DNA from: Arbacia lixula
Lineage: Eukaryota > Echinodermata > Echinoidea > Arbacioida > Arbaciidae
NCBI GenBank assembly: GCA_963669155.1
Contig: OZ022589.1
Coordinates: 4,405,680 to 4,469,679 of the forward strand
Length of the DNA: 64,000 nucleotides
Direction: 5' to 3'
This document shows, piece by piece, positions 1-13,900 of this stretch (position 1 is its first letter; every line of letters begins with the position of its first letter). The notes beneath the pieces were generated by a model, which worked only from the letters and a program-made list of their open reading frames with translations, searched no databases and had not been told where the DNA came from. The position numbers and the translations under genes are program-made.

Positions 1-353
1 CTTCCTCTCCATCTCTCTCTCTCTCTCTCCCTCTTTCATTTCCTCTCTTCATTTCCTCTCTCTTCCTCCCCCCTCTCTATATTGTTCTCTCTCCTGCTCT
101 CTCGCTCTCTTCCCCCTATCACTCTTCCTTTCTTCCTCCCTCTCCCTTTCTCTCTTTCTTTTTTTTCACCAGTCTAATAGAATTATTGTTATGCCATTGT
201 TTTCTCCTTCACAAAATATTTCTTTTTGCTTGTAAAATATGAGTTCATATCCTCCTGAGTATGATGATGTGGAAGCAAATATTGGCATCTCTCTTTAAAA
301 AAAAATGTTTGTCTCCTTCAACCTATCCTTCCCCCTCCCCTTCCCCTCCCTAG
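1..353 (+). other. PAN2 intron (3' part), CT-rich start
   Basis: Bases 1-170 are pyrimidine-rich simple repeat (CTCT, CCTC, TTCC). The remainder leads into the acceptor at 352-353. No gene seen. Confidence 0.8.
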
Positions 354-447
354 ACCCCCGGCTGAAATGACATCATGGCTGCCCCTGTATATCAAGGTCC
401 GTCTCTCAGGAGACAAGAAAGTCGACATCCGGGAGGTTAAAGTGGAG
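354..447 (+). CDS. PAN2: PAN2 exon (first in window)
   Basis: The acceptor ctccctag precedes the exon and the donor gag|gtaagt follows it. It encodes fragment residues 1-31 ([14 protein letters not shown] and onward), part of the ubiquitin-hydrolase-like domain. One leading base completes a codon from an exon before the window, and the exon ends in phase 0. It is the least conserved of the eight exons by eye. Confidence 0.85.
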
Positions 448-3400
448 GTAAGTTCACCTGTTCTTTTCCTCTTCACAAGTTTATCCATTCCCTTACTTTG
501 AAGTGCTGATGTGCATTTGTACATGTCTTAATTTGCTTAAATAAAACATCAATTGATTTGAGGCATTGCAAGAAAGAGAAAACATTCAGGAATGTGAAAA
601 GGTAATTTCCCACCAAATCAAATTAAAAGATTGAGGCACCAGTTTAACTGTTATCATTGTATTATATATCATTGTTGTGGTAATACTATTGCAAGCTTTA
701 GGTAATGAGTGACCATAAATGTTTCAAATGTTTTAAATTGTCCAATACATGTCAAATATATATAATTTAGACACTACGATGGTATTTCTTTTGTTGATAT
801 AGCACTGAATACTTGTAATGAAAATATTACTTCCCCATACAACACATCAGGAAAAAGATGTCCCATGATGCACTGTGCAGCAACATTCTGATGTCCCATG
901 ATGCACTGTGCAGCCACATTCTGATTTTTTTTGCAGTCTTGTCTTCCTCCGGTCTGGTGTACTAGTGTATGAGATCTGAAGTGGACATGACTACAAAATA
1001 AATTGAGATTTTGCTGTTGGCTGCATTATAGGATGCCTTCCCCCTATATATGGTATGAAGATTTCAATAGTGACAAAGCACCATGGCATGCAGGGTTCCC
1101 CGCTTATCAGGGAAATCAGGGAAGATTATTTTACTGTTTGCCTGTCAGGGAAAAGTCACAAAATTTGATAAGAATGCCTCAAATCAGGGAATTTTGATTG
1201 GCCCAAAAATTGACAGTAGTCAGTCAAACTCTTGTTCTATCTTGTTGCATATCAAAGCAACATCGATTGAATGACTGGCTATGGTGTTTTTTTAGTGTAT
1301 CTTAATGTTTGTAGTAATAGCCGTAGTAGCTATAGTGCTTGACCTAAATAAGATCTCTGACTTTAAACATGATTGTGCACACTATAATGCCAAGAGAGAA
1401 TTGCGCCCCTTGCCCCGTCAGAGCTGCTTCTCCTTTCACGCCATGATGAGGGAACTGGAGATTGATCCTTAATGGTTGACTCGTCTGTTGGATTGTTTGC
1501 CATACTTTGTGAATGTCACAAGTTCTTACATATTTGTTGATTTTCAAATGGTTGCCAGGGCGACAGAGTGGAAGATGTGGATGAGGATGGGTACGTGACG
1601 TACTATCTTCATGCCAGCGTGGGCCATGTGCGGGACCCGAGGTCTGGAGGAAACCTCGTAGCTCACATCAATGTCGGCAAGACATACCACAAGAGGAAAG
1701 AGGTCAGTTCTGGTGTTCGGATTTCTTTGAGTTCAATTAAATTGAAGTTATCATGGTTTGTTAGGATGGAATCTAACAATGATACCACATTGGCCCTGTT
1801 GCATATGATTTACCATTGATGGTAACCCTGCTATCAATGGCAATAACTATGAAAAAATCACTGGACAGCCAATCAAATTCAAGGTTTCTGTAGAAGTTGC
1901 CATTGATAGCAAAGTTAGTATCGATGGTAAGTTTTATGCAACAGGGCCATTGTGATACTTGCGGCTCGCAGGCTGAAGTGTGTGTGACTTGGCATCATGG
2001 AAAAAGATTCTGAAGGTAGAATTATAGTTAAATAACTACTAATCGTGAATATTGTTAGATACATGAATGACGAGACGAATGGATAAGTTTTAGTCTAATT
2101 GACATGTTGCGCAACTATTTTGTTCTTCTGGTGCCATAAATCATTCTTGCAATATGTAGTGTAATGGTGATTGTGTAAAGAAACTTAATTAATGTGTAGT
2201 TGGAGCAAAATTGTGTTATCATCTGACATTTAAACTTGTGTTATCATCTGACCTTTTAACTTGGTCTATCGCCTATTCTTACACAGGGAGTGACTCACAT
2301 GCAGTGGTACATCTTCAACGACTTCTCCATCCAGCCCATCGACAAGTTTGATGCGACCCAGTTCAACCTGGACTGGAAGGTTCCTTGCGTGATGTACTAC
2401 ATGCGCAATGACATCACCAGCCACCACGACATCACAAGTAGGTTAACAGCCCCAAGAGGCAAAGTTCCTAGTGTTAGCCTTTCCGTAGTGCCACACACTC
2501 AAATCTGCCTGTGAGGTGCTTTCAAATTGGTGTTTGACGCACTGATTTGGATCTTCATGTATTGTAAGTTATGGGTATTCAGGTAAGGAATCATTGATAT
2601 GAGGAACTTAACCAAAAAAAACAGACAGACTCAAGCAAGGCTTCAAATCTTTCTGTACTTTCTACATTGATTATTAGATAAACATTCAATATCTGTTATT
2701 GAGCATAAGCAAAATTCTATCCCCTATGATGTGAATTTTCTGTTGAGGGATACCGGAATTTGCATTCACACGGAGATAGTTTATCATGTGGAGATACTAT
2801 ATCGTTGCCATGTACCTGTATGGGAAAAATTGAAACTGAATGTGAATGAAGGAATGATGGAAATAACACAGAAGTCCTGGGGGTATCATTTTCTCCCCAT
2901 TCTAAAATGTCCCCCCAATATTTTATCTTTCGACACATCTAAGCAAAATTTTGACTAATATTAATGAGCGCATGATCTGCACACCACTGATTTGGGTACA
3001 AAACCTGTCAGAACCGGTCTCGTTTTTTTCTTAATTCTATTCACTAATGGCCATTTTATTGACATCACGCAAATCATAGCAAATGTTCTTTCTTGACTTT
3101 TCCTACATTTACACCATCCAGATAATGATGTGACCTCATGACACTGACAATAACTATGCTCATCAATGTCCATCTGTACGCCTTTCTGCATTTGGTGTGC
3201 TTATCTAACAAAAACTTGGACCCTCAAATTGCTGTTGCATGTAATACAATGTAAAAGTATGGTCTTCAGCGGCTGAGTCAGGGAATAAAATTGCCCTGGA
3301 GCAGTTTTATCTTCCATCCAAAGTTTTTTCCTCAGTGCATTTCATAATACTGATTTAGCTAATTTGCTTGAAATTTTGATCTCCGGGGCTTGTTAACATC

Positions 3401-4337
3401 AAACTGTTATATCTAGCTCATTTGAATAAATTTTTCATCTTTTATCCTAACTTCTTTTTTCAGAATACCAAAAGATTTTGTTTTAAGTCCATGAGATACC
3501 ATGCAAGTTGTCCTATTTTGGGTTTTTTTGTGATTTCAGTCTCCAGCCCCATCACAGCGACCTGCCTGCAGCCCAGTGGTATCTCTAAAGGTTATGGGTT
3601 CAAGGCCCACATGACCTTCACACCCCTGGACACAGACGAGCCCATGGGCGAGGGCTTCCTGGTTGGCCTGGACGCAGAGTTTGTCTCCCTCAACCAGGTG
3701 AGATGGGGCATTTGCACACTGTGACCTTTGACCTCTGTCCTCTGACCCTTTAGAACCTGCAAACAAAGGGGAGCTACTCTGCCCTGAAGCAATCGCTTAA
3801 TTCAAAATTTGTGTTATTTTGCAGAGGAGGACATTAACTAATGGACTGATGCATGAAATCAAACATAAGGGTGTTAAATAAATGAAAAATAGGTGGCTTA
3901 AATTGTTATGAATGATTGGGAGGACAAAAACCTGTCCAAACTTTTTACAGAATTATCAGAAGCTCAGCGATTAGCCTGGTGGATAGTATTGTAACCGGGC
4001 AAGCAGTAGATGGAGGTTCTCTTTTTCTCTGCTTATTTTTCCAACAGATTGATCAATCAATCAATCTTTCTTCTGTGGAGAGTAACAGCAAAAAAAAGAT
4101 AATATCATCTATTGTCTCTCCGCAAAACATTTCAATTCTTTGAATTAATTTTGTCTTGTTAGGAAGAAGCTGAGATCCGGAGTGATGGTACGCGCTCCAC
4201 CATCAAGCCCAGCCAGATGTCGGTGGCCAGAATCACGTGCGTTCGAGGCCAGGGTGAACTAGAGGGGGAGCCCTTCATAGATGACTACATCTCAACACAA
4301 GAACAGGCAAGCGATGCAAACAGTTTATTTTTTAATA

Positions 4338-4375
<38 letters not shown>

Positions 4376-7300
4376 ATATTGATTGATTGATTGATTTCCA
4401 GTTGTACTTAAGCAGGGTGGCCTCTTCAGTTATAAAACTACTGTCACTGAGGGCCCATTAGGGTTTTTAACTTCAGACAGTCCCATAACCTGGAGTGCCC
4501 CGTCTCATAAAAAGTTGCAATTGATCTGGATTGAAAGCAAGTCTGCCCCCCTATAATGTACAGAGTTATGATTGGGATCAATCAAAATGGAAAGTATCTT
4601 AAAGGGATAGTCCACCCTGAAATTCATTTGATTTCAATGGAAGCAGGAGCATGAAAGAAACCTATGAGTGCAGGTTTGATGAAAATCGGTCAAAGGATTG
4701 CAAAGTTATGATCTTTTAAAGTTTTAAGTTTATGACGTAACGTGCGAGATGCTCTCCCATAAACATTTTGAAAATGTCCATTTTCTCCAAAGGATATGCA
4801 TAAATTTAGCTGTGCATTTGATACATCATCAGAAACATGTTTTCACACACACATACACAAAATCCTCCATCAAAAACATAACAAAAAAAAATCATGCAGC
4901 ACACAACATAAGGGAGAGCACCTCTCATGTGACATGACAAAATTGCTTAACTCTTTGTCTCTTGTGTACACTCCTGTGCTCATGTAGTGGCGGCTTCTCT
5001 TTGCATTTCAGCACAAACAAGCTTGAGTCAATTATGCATGCAAATTTAAGAGGATTGTATGCAGATCGGTTGTGTACACCCTATTGTTCGTACAGCAAGA
5101 GCCTACACCCTTTTTATGCCTCCGCCACGAAGTGGCCGGAGGCATTATGTTTGCGGGTTGTCCGTCCGTCCGTCCGTCCGTCCGTCCGTCCGTCCCGAAT
5201 CCGTTTAGGCAATATCTTGAGAACCGTGAACCAGATTTGCTTCAAACTTGGTACATGTGTGTATTGCATAAAACTGATGAAGTGTGTAAAATTGGGGTCA
5301 AATCTGATGGAGGTCAAAGGTCAAAGGTCAATGAACATTGTGAAAAATTGCCCAAAATTGACCTTTTTCACATTAAATCCAAATCCAAGGATACAATTAT
5401 CATCAAACATGGTACAAAGATGGATCACTACTTGGAGGTAGACTAGTGACATTTGGGGTAAAATTCCTGAAAGGTTAGAGGTCAAAGGTCAATGAACTTT
5501 GTGAAAAATTGCAAAAATTTGACCTTTTTCAAAATAAATCCAAGTCCAAGGATGTAGTTCTCATTAAACATGGTACACGGATGGATCACTACTTGAGGAT
5601 AGACTGATGACATTTTTGGTAAAATTCCTGAAAGGTCAGAGGTCAAAGGTCAATGAACTTTGCCAAAATTGGCTAAAAACTGCCCCAAACTTTATATTTT
5701 TCACAATAAATCCAAATTAAATGGTACATTACCAACTAAACATGGTGCAAAGATGGATCACTACTTGGGGCTAGACTGGTGACATTTTTGGTGAAATTTC
5801 TCAAAGGTCAGAGGTCTAAGGTCAATGCACTTTGCCAAAAAATTACCTAAAAATTTCCCCCAAAGTGATATTTTTCAAAGTAAATCCAAATCCAATGGCA
5901 CATTATCAACTAAACATGGTGCAAAGATGGATCACTACGTGGGGGTAGACTGATTACATTTTTTGTGAAATTGCTCAAAGGTCAGAGGTCAAAGGTCAAT
6001 CCACTTTGCCAAAATTGGCTATTTTTCACATTGAATCCAAATCTAATGATTCAATTCAAACAAACATGGTACAGAGATATGTCACTTCAGGAAGGTAGAC
6101 TGGTGAAAGTTTGGGTAAAATTCTTGAAAGGTCAGAGGTCAAAGGTTTATGAAATTTGCCAAAATTTGCTGAAAATTGCCCCCAAATTGATACTTTTCAC
6201 AATAAATCCCAATCCAATTATGCATTTCAAGAAAACATTATACAAGAATCACAAGGATACAAGGATGGATTTAGACAGACTGGTTAGATTGGAAGTCAAA
6301 GAAGTAAGAGGTCAAATGAACATTGCCAAACTTCGCTAAATATGGAAAAACAGAATAAATGGTATTTTCATTTCACATAGGAATTCACTGGAACATTCCC
6401 AACCAAACAAACAGATTTTCTGAAAATAATCTAAATAGAGCTAGCAAAGAGGCGGAGGCATATTTATCGACTGCGTGGCAGTCGAATTGCTCTAGTTACC
6501 ATTGCTGTCTCGCTACATTGTTAACATTTGGCTTTTGAGAGAAAAATTGACTTTTGCATGGACTTTTTGTTTCAACTAGAACCATTGCATGGCAATCCTG
6601 TGTTTTAGGGGTCTGAATTATTGCAGGTTGCTGACTTCAGCTCCTTCTTTTATTCCTATACATCCTTGTGTACATGTCCAATCCTATATTTGTGTCATTC
6701 ATTCTTTCTCATAGATCTGTCTCCTCAATCTTTTGATCAGTGCCAATCTTTCCATCAAAAACCATCAAAATCCTGAAGGGCAAAAATAAAGAACATTCTT
6801 TAAAATCCTGTTTGTTATATCTGTTCCTCTGCCTCCATAATCTCACTGAATTTTTCTGATCAATCTTGTTCTTTTCCCCTAAATTGAACCCTTTCTACAT
6901 GCAATGCATGATTTACCTTTGTTGCAAAAAAAAATGCATATAGTAAACATGGACAGATTGTACTTCATAGAGGAAATGTTTATTTTTATTTAAAGTTGCA
7001 TGCATAATCATTTGTGGACACATTGTGAACTTATTCCATTCAGATTTACTGCCATTTGCCTACTCCCACATTTCTGCCAAACCTTAGGGTATTTCCTCGA
7101 TCTGAATTTTAAAGATGCAATCAATACTTCAAACAGGATGTAAGAACGTCAAATCAATATATTTGAAGCACCGAAGCGGTCACTCTAAAACATGTTAATT
7201 GGTCATACTCTGAAGACTAGGTAAAATCGATAAATCACCCAGCAAGTTTTGGGGCAAAGTATGGCCCATTACAGATTTGGTAGGGGTTGTTGAGAGGGTG

Positions 7301-9156
7301 TGGGGACAGATTGTTCCTTTGATTGTTACATAATGGAGTCCACCGAAGATTCTGACAACTTGCTGGCCCTTTCTACAATTATCTCACCCTTCCATCTACT
7401 CAAAGCATATTGAATTTGGTATGCTTAGAAAGCTGAAAATATGCGGGCACATTCATAATAACATTACCTAATGCTAATTCTTCATTGTGTAAGTCATATT
7501 ACAAGTAAGTGAACTAAAAAAAAGTATGACAAGAAAGCCAAAGAATTTCTTTACATCTAGGGTACACAACATTTTCCTTCAAAACATCACAGCTCAAAGC
7601 TAGCTCCTGATTTATATTGCACCTATGTTGGGGTTGTGTGAAATCTCTGCACTCTCAACAGAATGCAGTGCACAGGAGTTCGTAAGTGAGCACACAAAGA
7701 TACATAAACTGAACTGAACTGTGTCATTTGTTCTTACTCTCTCACTCTCTGATGGTTTTCTAGAAAACTTCCCACAATATAATGTTTAATTCTTAGTGTT
7801 GTTTCAGTTTAAAGGTATTCTTTTCTCTGAATCTTAACACTCACATTCTCCCTCCCCCTTGCCTCGGGCAGGTGGTGGACTACTTGACCCGGTTCTCGGG
7901 CATCAAGCCGGGTGACCTTGATGCGACTTTGTCCTCCAAGCACCTGACCACGCTCAAGGCGTCCTACCTCAAGCTGCGCTATCTGCTTGATGCTGGTGCC
8001 ATCTTCGTGGGCCACGGGCTGCGCAAGGACTTCAGGGTCATCAACCTTCTGGTGAGTCCAGGCAGAAGGTTCTTGTATGAAAAAGTCTGGTATTGTGGTA
8101 GAGAGGCCTTGTATGAAAAAGTCCAGTATTGTGGTAGAGAGGCCTTGTATGGAAGGGTCCAGTGCTGTGGTAGAGAGACCTTGTATGGAAGGGTCCAGTG
8201 CTGTGGTAGAGAGGCCTTGTATGGAAGGGACCAGTGCTGTGGTAGAGAGGCCTTGTATGAAAGGGTCCAGTGCTGTGGTAGAGAGGCCTTGTATGAAAGG
8301 GACCAGTCCTGTGGTAGAGAGGCCTTGTATGGAAGGGTCCAGTGCTGTGGTAGAGAGACCTTGTATGGAAGGGTCCAGTGCTGTGGTAGAGAGACCTTAT
8401 ATGAAAGGGACCAGTGCTGTGGTAGAGAGGCCTTGTATGAAAGGGTCCAGTGCTGTGGTAGAGAGGCCTTGTATGAAAGGGTCCAGTATTGTGTTAGAGA
8501 GGCATTGTATTAAAGGGTCCAGTGCTGTGGTAGAGAGGCCTTGTATAAAAGGGTCCAGTGCTGTGGTAGAGAGGCCTTGTATGAAAGGGTCCAGTGCTGT
8601 GGTAGAGAGACCTTGTATGGAAGGGTCCAGTGCTGTGGTAGAGAGACCTTGTATGAAATGGTTCAGTATTGTGTTAGAGAGGCCTTGTATGAAAGGGGGC
8701 CAGTGCTGTGGTAGAGAGGCCTTGTATGAAAGGGTCCAGTACTACATGTATGATGGAGAAGTGCAATGGCAAACAATAGTGATTTCATGCTTGCATGGCA
8801 ATGAACGTGGTAAGCATTTTCATGGATACACTTGTATGTCAACTAGGCTATGTATTCACATGCTGCTGTTACATTGTTCGTTGTGCATCTTATTGTTCGT
8901 AAATGTGACGCCTTTGCAGACGCCTTTGCACACTTGTGTGTAGTAAATAAACGAATGATTTTCTACTTGTTGTTCCTGTTACGTGTATGTATGTATCAGA
9001 TACAAGAACAATTTACCTATAAGACGATGATATACTGATAGGTAGGAGTATTGGAAGATGGAAGGAAAGTGTGTAGTTTGAGGATGGAGAGGTTTGTGGA
9101 GGGAGAGAATGAAAGAAATGAAATGACAGAGACAGCCCGACAGAGAGAGAGACAGG

Positions 9157-9187
<31 letters not shown>

Positions 9188-10823
9188 GAAGAGAGAGGGG
9201 GAGAGACACAGACAGACAGACAGACAGACTGACAAACAAATGAAAACAGAGATATTCAGGGAGAAACAAGGCAACAAGGGGAGAGGTAGAGCTTGAGGAA
9301 AGAGAGACAGAAACAGAGAGAGAGAGACAGAGGAAGTGGGAGAGGGAGCGAGGAACGAATGAACGAGAGGGACAAGACAAACAGACAGACAAACGGACAG
9401 ATAAACCTGTAGAGAAGAGTTGCCATAAATGCAAACAGAATGAACAGAAGAGAGAGACAGAGCGAGAGACAGAGAGAGAGAAGGGGGGGGGGGGACAGAC
9501 AGATAGACTGATAGACAGACAGAAGAGTATAGATGGGGCATACATAGACCATATTCTTTTCTGTAAGATCTACATTTTGCTAGTGATGATCGTTTGTCCT
9601 GCAATGTATGGTCAAACAAAATTGAAAAAGATCACAATGTTTCGTGCGCTGCTGCAACACTTCGTCAGGTGTGATACAAAATTGTAGTAAGTAGGGGTTT
9701 AAATACCCTTTTGGTCAATGCAGTGCACTAACCGAAACCCTCTCATAAATGGTCCAATACTATAGGCTGGCACGTCCGGGTATCTACATTTCATTTGTTA
9801 CATTGAATGTCTTTTCCAGGGCCATATTGAAGACCACATGAATGGGTTCCCTTATCATTAGGGAAAACATAGATCAATATATGGTTAATGACTATAAATC
9901 TCTTTTCTCTAATCTCTAATGAGTTTATAATTTACATTGGGACCGGTAAATATGTTTGTTGTGGAAGCAGATACTCTGATTGTGTTTTAATCATTGATCG
10001 AACTAATCAAAACATCAGAGATAAAGAAGTCAATGTGTGACACATGGATAATGTATTCTCTTATCTCTAAAGCATGGCTTACATAGGAATGAGTCGTGTG
10101 TGCACTGGAAACAGATTTCCTTATCTGAATGTAATCATTGTATAACTGGTGTTTGCAATGCCATAATGTACTCCATGTAATCATTTGGTAACATAACTCA
10201 ACTCAAAATGCGCTGCTTATCTGCTTTTTCCTAAGGGATTGTTTGAATTCACTCCTCTATTTGTTTCTCTGTACCACTACATGTACCTTGCTTTTTCTTT
10301 TTTTTTGCTTTCTTTTCTTTGACTATCGATCTTTCTCCCACTGCCCTCCTGTTTTTATTTCTCTCTTCCTCAAGTTTTGTTTGTCCTTTAAATGTTTTTT
10401 TTTTTAAATTTTCTCACCTAACCTCCTAAATTTTTGTAGTGACCCTAACACACTTTATCTATTTGTCTGTCTCTTGTTCTGTCTCTCTCTTCCTCTTTAT
10501 GACTCTGTCTCTCTATCTCTCTATCTTTCTCTCTGTCTCGCTCTCTGTCTTTCTCTCTATCCCTTTCTCTATATTTCTTTCTTTCCACCTGTCTTCCTCT
10601 CTATCTTTCTCTCTATATTTTTCTCTATCTTTCTATCTCTGTGTTTCTCTCTGCCTCTATCTTTGTCTTTCGCTGTCTCGCTCTTTGTCTTTCTTGCAGT
10701 CTTTCTCTCTACCTTTCTCTGTCTTTCTCTTTATATTTCTCTCTGCCTTTCAATGTTTCTCTTTCTTTTTCTCCGTGTCTTTTTCTCTGTCTTTCTATCT
10801 CTGTCTCTCTCTCTGTCTCTCTC

Positions 10824-10856
<33 letters not shown>

Positions 10857-10865
10857 CTCACTGTC

Positions 10866-10905
<40 letters not shown>

Positions 10906-13900
10906 TCTTCTTCTTCTTCTCCCTCTTCCCTCCTGTAAACTATCTCTCTATACCTCAGTTTGATTTGTTTGTATTGCTCTGTATACCCCCAATCCTTGTG
11001 TCCCTTCTCATAGCAAGTAGTTGATGTTAGTTATCAGTCTGTAGTGAGTGTTTGCAATGCCATTGTGTACTCCTTGTAATCAGCTGCAAACAAAACTCGG
11101 ACTCTTGAGTCACACAAAAAGGACAAAATGCTCCACTCATCTGCTGTACATCTATTAGTGGGGTAGCTTAGTAACAAATATACCTTCGATCATGACAGGC
11201 CGGACAAAAGCATAATTTTTTCACCAGACATTTGTATATGTATGAGGATCAAAATTAGGGTATGCTCCAAAAAATCTGCTGACTCGAATCATTTGTAATT
11301 AGCCTTAATTTACATAATTTCAAAAGTTCCACTTGTCTGACAATGTGTCTGCATTTATAGACTAGCGTAACAGGGAATTCCCCTGACTCCCATGAATGCT
11401 GGCTTCTGATTGGTCAAAAGTTGAAATGTATGCTGAAGTTTCAGAGAAAGCAGTGAGGTTGCAGAGACAGCTATTTTCATCTTTTTCCGGATCCAGATGA
11501 TTTATTTCAGAAATTTCCGTCAATACAAATGTGAGTCAATCAGTTTTAACTGTAATAGATATTTTCTTAACTGTTTAGGTGGATTGTAATTTCAATGATG
11601 ATATGTAATTTGCAAAGAAAAAACAAGAGTGAGTCCCACCCATGCAAATTTGTGTTATTACATTAAAAAAATATGAAGGGCTGGAAAGGAAGTAAAATTA
11701 AAATTTAAAGAGACTATGCACAAAATTGATTGAAGTAGAAGTCAGAAATAATTTTTCTTTCCTTTGCATCACTTTTCATGAAAATGGTGCGATTTATTGT
11801 TCTTCAAGATGAACTGCACTTTGAAACAAAAGGGAAGATAAGCAGACTTCTGCCATAGTCTCTGCTAGTCTATACCACCAGACCCGTCTTAACAACTTTA
11901 AACGGGGCATAGGTTGGTCAAAATCTAATTCGAGTGAGTGTTTGTGTGCATTATTATAGGTGTATTAGGGTGTGTTATGGTCATACATTAGAGCTAATTT
12001 GATGAAGTATGTACCAATCAACTTTAAGCCCGCATAACTTTACACATAGACGAGAACTGGGTAATTCAAAGTTGGGTAAAAATTCATTATTGCAATGCAT
12101 TTTTTTTAGTTCATGCCTTTACACCACAATTGGACTGATGCTTCTCTGAGTGTCTCTGTAAATGGGGACCAAGCATATTTATCTACACTAGTATAGTTAC
12201 GGGTTCATGATTGATTGATTCTAAGAAGTTTAAACTGTACACTAAGCCGTATACATAAAAGGGAGCATTGGTTCAAGTTCAAGCATACGATTATTTTTTT
12301 ATCAAGCCGTTATATTGTACTTTTCCTAGCCAAAGATGATGTTAGATTATAGTAGTTTTACTTTTTATCAACTGAACCAGGTATTATCAGTAAAAATATA
12401 TGTGATATAAGAGGCATAAAATACAATAAAATAGATAAGTAAAATTAATGCATAAATAAAAGAGTAAGTAACCTGTATCTGCACGTTTATTTAGCCTACT
12501 GTTAACACAACTCTCCAGGTGCAAGGTAATCTTTTAATCATTTATGAGATACTTTGTCTGCTCAAACATGTATTCCAAATCTTGTTAGTGTACATATGTG
12601 ATCAAAGAGGTACTCGGCGAGCTGGAGATACAGCTCACTGAAATTCTTTCTACCATCTTCGCGAAGCCACCTCGTGCTAGCAGCTGCTCTCAATAATATG
12701 ATGGATACGCGATTGCGTCACGTTCACCTGGATTGTATAATAGGTCATACACATTCCTATACACGCACACATTTAACTTTTGTTGCTGAACTGTTAATGT
12801 CACTATAAGTGCTTGTTAAATTTCGTTAATAAGAACAAGCGGACACAAAGTTTGATATTTTTTTAGATGAAAATACCAGCTTGGGCGCAGCTGGACACAT
12901 TTTTCATGTTAAATTTCTGAAAGTAACGTTTCATGCATTTTTTTAATCACATATCATGCGGCATATTGTGAAATTGAGACTTTTGTACTGCAACTTGATA
13001 TCACGTTTAGAGCCTTTTTGCCATATTGTAACAATATTCCTCAATTGAATCTTTATAGATGCATCGTAGGTATTACATGCCACAACTGCACAAGCATATG
13101 GGGTGAGAATATTTCCCCAAATACTTTTGTGCATCCGATTTGTTTACTGTACCTCAAATCCAGGCAAAACTCATCCAGAGAATTGAACGTATAGATCAAA
13201 GGGAAAATGTCTGTATTAATAAAAATTCTTTTTTGACTAGAAGGAGAGCTAGTATAATGAATCTGCATTAATTAAACAGTCAATCGACAGCGCTCGCTTG
13301 TTCTATAGAAATCTTGAGCGTTTTATTTTTCGTCTCGCGAAATCTCACACGCAGATTTTGCTACACCTAGATTATGAAGGAATTCGACATGCTCGCGAGA
13401 TCTTTTGCTGGTGTCTTGTGTAAGCATACTGATCAGGAATTTTTAGATAGGGATGAGATTATATGTTTCTTAATATTTTTTTTTTTTCGAGATCCACAAA
13501 GGAGTTTTTATGTTATTTGCTTTCAATAACAGGCCTCAATTTTTTTTGAAACATGTAAGCTCTCAGACCTTGCTGGATCCTGACCCTTCTATGGATTGTA
13601 CGGCAACGACAGCTATACGGCTCTAAAAAGCCAATACTTCAGCAGAGATTTTGATTCCAATATTGATTGGGCTAAAAAATAAAACTTTTGTGCTATTCGT
13701 CTTCAAAGTGACATGAGATTTCAGAAATCGTATAGACTTTGCAACCGATATATATTTAAGCTCGTAGACTTTGCTGGATCCTGACCCTTCTACAAATTGG
13801 ACAGAAACACCAGTTACAGCTTTGGGAAGCCAGTACTCCAGCGGAGAATTTGATTACAGTTTTGTTTAGGCTCAAGAATAAAACATTTTTGCTATTCGTC

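Larger units (their letters stand above)
448..1558 (+). other. PAN2 intron
   Basis: AT-rich intron. It holds a 33-bp direct duplication (857-922) and a dispersed repeat (1086-1275). Nothing else recognised. Confidence 0.85.
4307..7871 (+). other. PAN2 GC-AG intron, 3.6 kb
   Basis: Starts with gcaagc. Contains a GATT microsatellite (4343-4397), a truncated MITE (4602-4945) and a tandem-repeat element (5118-6496). In 6500-7871 I recognise nothing. Confidence 0.85.

Noticed and set aside
8077-8943. Open frame of 288 codons with VVERPC repeats
   Set aside because: It is the second open frame of the 36-bp minisatellite, with no start context, no family match and no coding text outside the repeat.
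8979-9619. Long Ser/Leu/Cys-rich open frames on the minus strand
   Set aside because: Translation of (GAGA)n/(CAGA)n simple repeat; low complexity only.
10439-11024. Three overlapping open frames of 127-174 codons rich in Leu/Ser/Phe
   Set aside because: Produced by the (TCTC)n tract in all frames.
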